DNA of 6,716 nt, from the NCBI GenBank assembly GCA_046729215.1, contig JBKPGE010000197.1:1-6716 (forward strand), given 5' to 3'. The position numbers and the translations under genes are program-made. The notes beneath the pieces were generated by a model. The model saw nothing but the letters and a program-made list of their open reading frames with translations. It was not told where the DNA came from and ran no database searches. The DNA comes from JACDAN01 sp046729215. Lineage in GTDB: Bacteria; Actinomycetota; Thermoleophilia; Gaiellales; Gaiellaceae. Positions 4,164 through 6,716 of this stretch are shown piece after piece; the first letter of the stretch is position 1; each line of letters begins with the position of its first letter.

Positions 4164-6716
4164 ATGGCCGTCGCCGAGCACCTAGTCGGACGCGCCGCAG
4201 AGCTCAGCGCGTTCGAGGACACCCTTGCCGGCCTCGACGCGGGTTACTTCTCAGCGGTCGAGGTCGCCGGGGAGCCCGGGATCGGCAAGACGCGCCTCCT
4301 TTCCGAGCTGGGAACGAGGGGAAACGAACGCGGTCACCTCGTCCTCACAGGTGCCGCGTCGGAGTTAGAGCAGGACGTTCCGTTCGCGGTGTTTTCCGAT
4401 GCGCTCGACGACTACGTCGGCAGCCTCCCGCCTGCTCGCCTGACCGATCTGGACGACGAGGTCCGCGCCGAGCTCGGGACCGTGCTGCCATCCGTACGCG
4501 TGAACGGTCAGAAACCCGCCTCGCAACTGGAGCGGTATCGCAGCTACCGGGCAGTGCGCCATCTCCTGGAGCTCCTTGCGGAGCCGCAGGCGGTCGTACT
4601 CCTCCTGGACGACTTGCACTGGGGGGATCCCGCGTCCCTCGAGCTCGTGGGAAGCCTGCTTCGGAGGCCCCCCGCAGCGCCGGTCCTCCTTGCGCTCGCG
4701 GTGCGGCCGAGCCAGATCGCAGATCGCCTGTCCACGTCGCTCGAACGTGCAAGCCGCGCGGGAACGCTCCTGCAGCTCGAGCTCCCGACGCTCACGGCGG
4801 AGGAGAGCAGCGAGCTCGTCGGAAGGGTCGAGGGCGCGCCCGAGCTCTACGCTGCAAGCGGCGGCAATCCCTTTTACCTCGAGCAGCTCGCACGCGTCCT
4901 CGACCGGCCGTCTGTCCCCCTGCAGGAAGGCGCGGAGCTGCCCCTGGAAGGCGTCGAGGTTCCCCCAGCCGTCGCGGCTGCACTCGCCGAGGAGCTCGCC
5001 GTCGTCTCGCCTGAAGCCCGGCGCGTCCTCGACGGGGCATCCGTCGCCGGCGACCCGTTCGAGCTGGAGTTGGCCGCGGCCGCCGCGGCGATGACCGAGG
5101 AAGCCGTGATGAGCGCACTGGACGAGCTTCTCAGCTTCGATCTCGTGCGACACGCCGACGCACCGAGGCGGTTTCGCTTCCGCCATCCACTCGTGCGTCG
5201 GGCCGTGTACGACAACGCGCCGGGCGGCTGGCGGATTGGAGCGCACGAGCGAGCAGCGCAGGCACTCGAGGCTCAGGGCGCCTCCGTTACGGCGAGAGCA
5301 CATCATGTCGAGCGCTCGGCGCGCTCCAGCGACGCCGCCGCCGTCGAGAGTTTGCGCGAGGCCGGCGCCGCCACAGCCGAGCACGCGCCTGCCAGCGCCG
5401 CACGCTGGTTCGGGGCTGCACTCCGCCTCCTCCCGGAGTCCGCGCCGGACGCCCAGCGCGTCGAGCTGCTCTCTGCGTGCGCCGGGTCTCTGGCGGCCAG
5501 CGGGCAGTTCGAGCAGGCCCGGTCCGCGTTGCTCGAGAGCCTGGCACTTGTTCCCGACGCTTCTGTTGCCCTACGGGTGGGGCTCACGACGGCCTGCGCC
5601 GGAGTCGAGCATCTGCTCGGCCTTCACGATGAGGCGCACGATCGGCTCATGATTGCGTTGCGCGGACTAGAGGACCCCGCCTCTCCCGAGGCCGTCGCGC
5701 TGATGATCGAACTGTCTGTCGACGGCTTCTACCGCATGGAGTACGAGCCGATGTACGAGTGGGGCCGACGCGCCGTGAATGCGGCCAGACAACTCCACAA
5801 CCGGCCGCTGCTCGCAGCGGCGCTCGCGGACTGCGCGTACGCCGCCACGCTCAACGGCGCCATGAAGCAAGCGGCGCAGCTCCGGACTGAGGCAACCGAG
5901 CTAGTCGATTCCCTTCCCGACGACGAGCTCGCGCTTCGACTCGACGCCGTCGTCAACCTGGGCGCCACCGAGCTCGACCTCGAGTGCTACACCGATGCGG
6001 GCGACCACGCTGAACGAGCCATGGCGATCGGACGGGAGACGGGACAGAGCGACCTCGTTCCCGTCCTCGTCTATTGCCTCGCCTGGGTCACAAGGCGACG
6101 AGGGCAGCTGGCCGAAAGCGGCGAGCTGCTCGACGGCGCCGTGGAGGCCGCGCGCCTGTCGGGCAACGTCCAAAGCCTTGCCGGCAACCTCCTGAACCAA
6201 TCGCTGACGGCGCTTGCTGCGGGAGACATCGAGCTGGCGCTTGCGACGGCCGAAGAGAGCTTCGAGCTCACCCGTCAGCTGGATCGAAGCCTCGTGTCGG
6301 CGTCGGCGGGAAATGCGCTCGCCGCGGCGCTTGTAGAGGCCGGTAATCCTGGGCGCGCCGCCGAGGTTCTGGTCGGTCGGTCCGGGGGCGTCGATCTTCC
6401 GCTCATTCCGAACGCGTGGCGGCCCAGCTGGCTCGAGCTGCTGACACGCTGTTGGTTGGCGCTCGACCGTCTCGACGACGCGAAACGTTCTGCCGCCTCC
6501 GCCGAGGCGTGTGCCGCTCGTTTCGGGCTCCGGCTTGCAGCCGCGATGGCTCATCGGGCGACGGCGGTCGTTGCCCTTGCGTCGCACGAGCCTGATCGGG
6601 CCGCCGAGCGGGCGTTGGCGTCGGCGGCGGCCGCGGAGGAGGTTGGCGCGCCGGTCGAAGCCGCGCTCTCGCGGACGCTCGCCGGCCGCGCCTTCGCGCA
6701 AGCCGGCCGGCCGGAG
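4164..6716 (+). CDS. LAL-type (AAA_16/TPR) LuxR-family regulator, 5' part
   Basis: The frame is open from ATG 4164 to the end of the window: 851 residues with no stop. It begins with the LVGRAAEL signature (residues 7-14) typical of AAA_16 ATPases. A Walker A motif GEPGIGKT (36-43) and a Walker B-like VVLLLDDLHW (144-153) follow. GGNPFYLEQL (233-242) and RFRFRHPLVRRAVYD (336-350) are also hallmarks of large ATP-binding LuxR regulators. From about residue 360 to the end the protein is Ala/Leu-rich and helical with repeated W/A/G spacing, consistent with degenerate TPR repeats. Members bind ATP and a ligand or partner protein, then activate transcription through a C-terminal LuxR helix-turn-helix. 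That domain is not yet visible; the last residues (LAGRAFAQAGRPE) resemble the segment that usually precedes the linker to it, so it is expected just beyond the window. It is divergent from the MMPL operon and could regulate it (inference). It could also be an adenylate-cyclase-type or SARP-type relative, but no N-terminal cyclase or SARP domain is present. Confidence 0.9.
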   Translation, partial: MAVAEHLVGRAAELSAFEDTLAGLDAGYFSAVEVAGEPGIGKTRLLSELGTRGNERGHLVLTGAASELEQDVPFAVFSDALDDYVGSLPPARLTDLDDEVRAELGTVLPSVRVNGQKPASQLERYRSYRAVRHLLELLAEPQAVVLLLDDLHWGDPASLELVGSLLRRPPAAPVLLALAVRPSQIADRLSTSLERASRAGTLLQLELPTLTAEESSELVGRVEGAPELYAASGGNPFYLEQLARVLDRPSVPLQEGAELPLEGVEVPPAVAAALAEELAVVSPEARRVLDGASVAGDPFELELAAAAAAMTEEAVMSALDELLSFDLVRHADAPRRFRFRHPLVRRAVYDNAPGGWRIGAHERAAQALEAQGASVTARAHHVERSARSSDAAAVESLREAGAATAEHAPASAARWFGAALRLLPESAPDAQRVELLSACAGSLAASGQFEQARSALLESLALVPDASVALRVGLTTACAGVEHLLGLHDEAHDRLMIALRGLEDPASPEAVALMIELSVDGFYRMEYEPMYEWGRRAVNAARQLHNRPLLAAALADCAYAATLNGAMKQAAQLRTEATELVDSLPDDELALRLDAVVNLGATELDLECYTDAGDHAERAMAIGRETGQSDLVPVLVYCLAWVTRRRGQLAESGELLDGAVEAARLSGNVQSLAGNLLNQSLTALAAGDIELALATAEESFELTRQLDRSLVSASAGNALAAALVEAGNPGRAAEVLVGRSGGVDLPLIPNAWRPSWLELLTRCWLALDRLDDAKRSAASAEACAARFGLRLAAAMAHRATAVVALASHEPDRAAERALASAAAAEEVGAPVEAALSRTLAGRAFAQAGRPE

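Noticed and set aside
4154..5014. 286-codon + strand frame starting GTG 4154
   Set aside because: It is out of frame with the Walker motifs, and its product is almost entirely Arg, Ala, Gly and Pro. The true start is ATG 4164 in another frame.
4365..5384. 339-codon - strand open frame opposite the LAL regulator
   Set aside because: The opposite strand encodes unmistakable AAA_16 motifs (Walker A and B, GGNPFYLEQL, RFRHPLVRRAVYD); this is an antisense shadow.
5901..6701. 266-codon - strand open frame opposite the regulator C-terminal half
   Set aside because: The product is Arg-rich and low in complexity, without a recognisable domain. The + strand frame is continuous with the regulator.

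Overview
The window is GC-rich, densely coded bacterial DNA with short intergenic gaps. The gene content (an MmpL-type transporter, a large ATP-binding LuxR-family regulator and a DUF4126 membrane protein), together with GTG/TTG start codons, points to a soil-type actinomycetota. Thermoleophilia (Gaiellales/Solirubrobacterales) or a related high-GC lineage is a plausible guess, but the lineage is inferred from style and not proven by any marker gene.

Layout. (1) Positions 1-279, + strand: the 3' end of a DUF4126-family membrane protein. (2) Positions 4065 to 272, - strand: an apparent three-gene operon. It runs from a small conserved protein of about 80 aa (3823-4065), through an MMPL/RND-superfamily transporter (1571-3787), to a membrane-anchored alpha/beta hydrolase (272-1564). 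The hydrolase gene overlaps the end of the DUF4126 gene by 8 bp, tail to tail. (3) Positions 4066-4163: a divergent intergenic region that should hold the promoters for both directions. (4) Positions 4164-6716, + strand: a large AAA_16/TPR-type LAL regulator, open for 851 codons and cut by the window edge before its expected C-terminal LuxR helix-turn-helix.

How they may work together (inference). A LAL-type signal-sensing regulator divergent from a transporter and a membrane-bound serine hydrolase suggests a locally regulated envelope or lipid module. In it, MMPL would move a hydrophobic substrate and the hydrolase would process an ester or acyl bond at the membrane. No substrate can be read from the sequence. 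The most unusual nucleotide-level features are at the MMPL/hydrolase junction. The two genes lie in the same reading frame, separated only by a TGA and two codons before a TTG start. A perfect 12-bp-arm hairpin also lies inside the first codons of the hydrolase. No RNA genes, CRISPR arrays, insertion sequences or attachment sites were seen.
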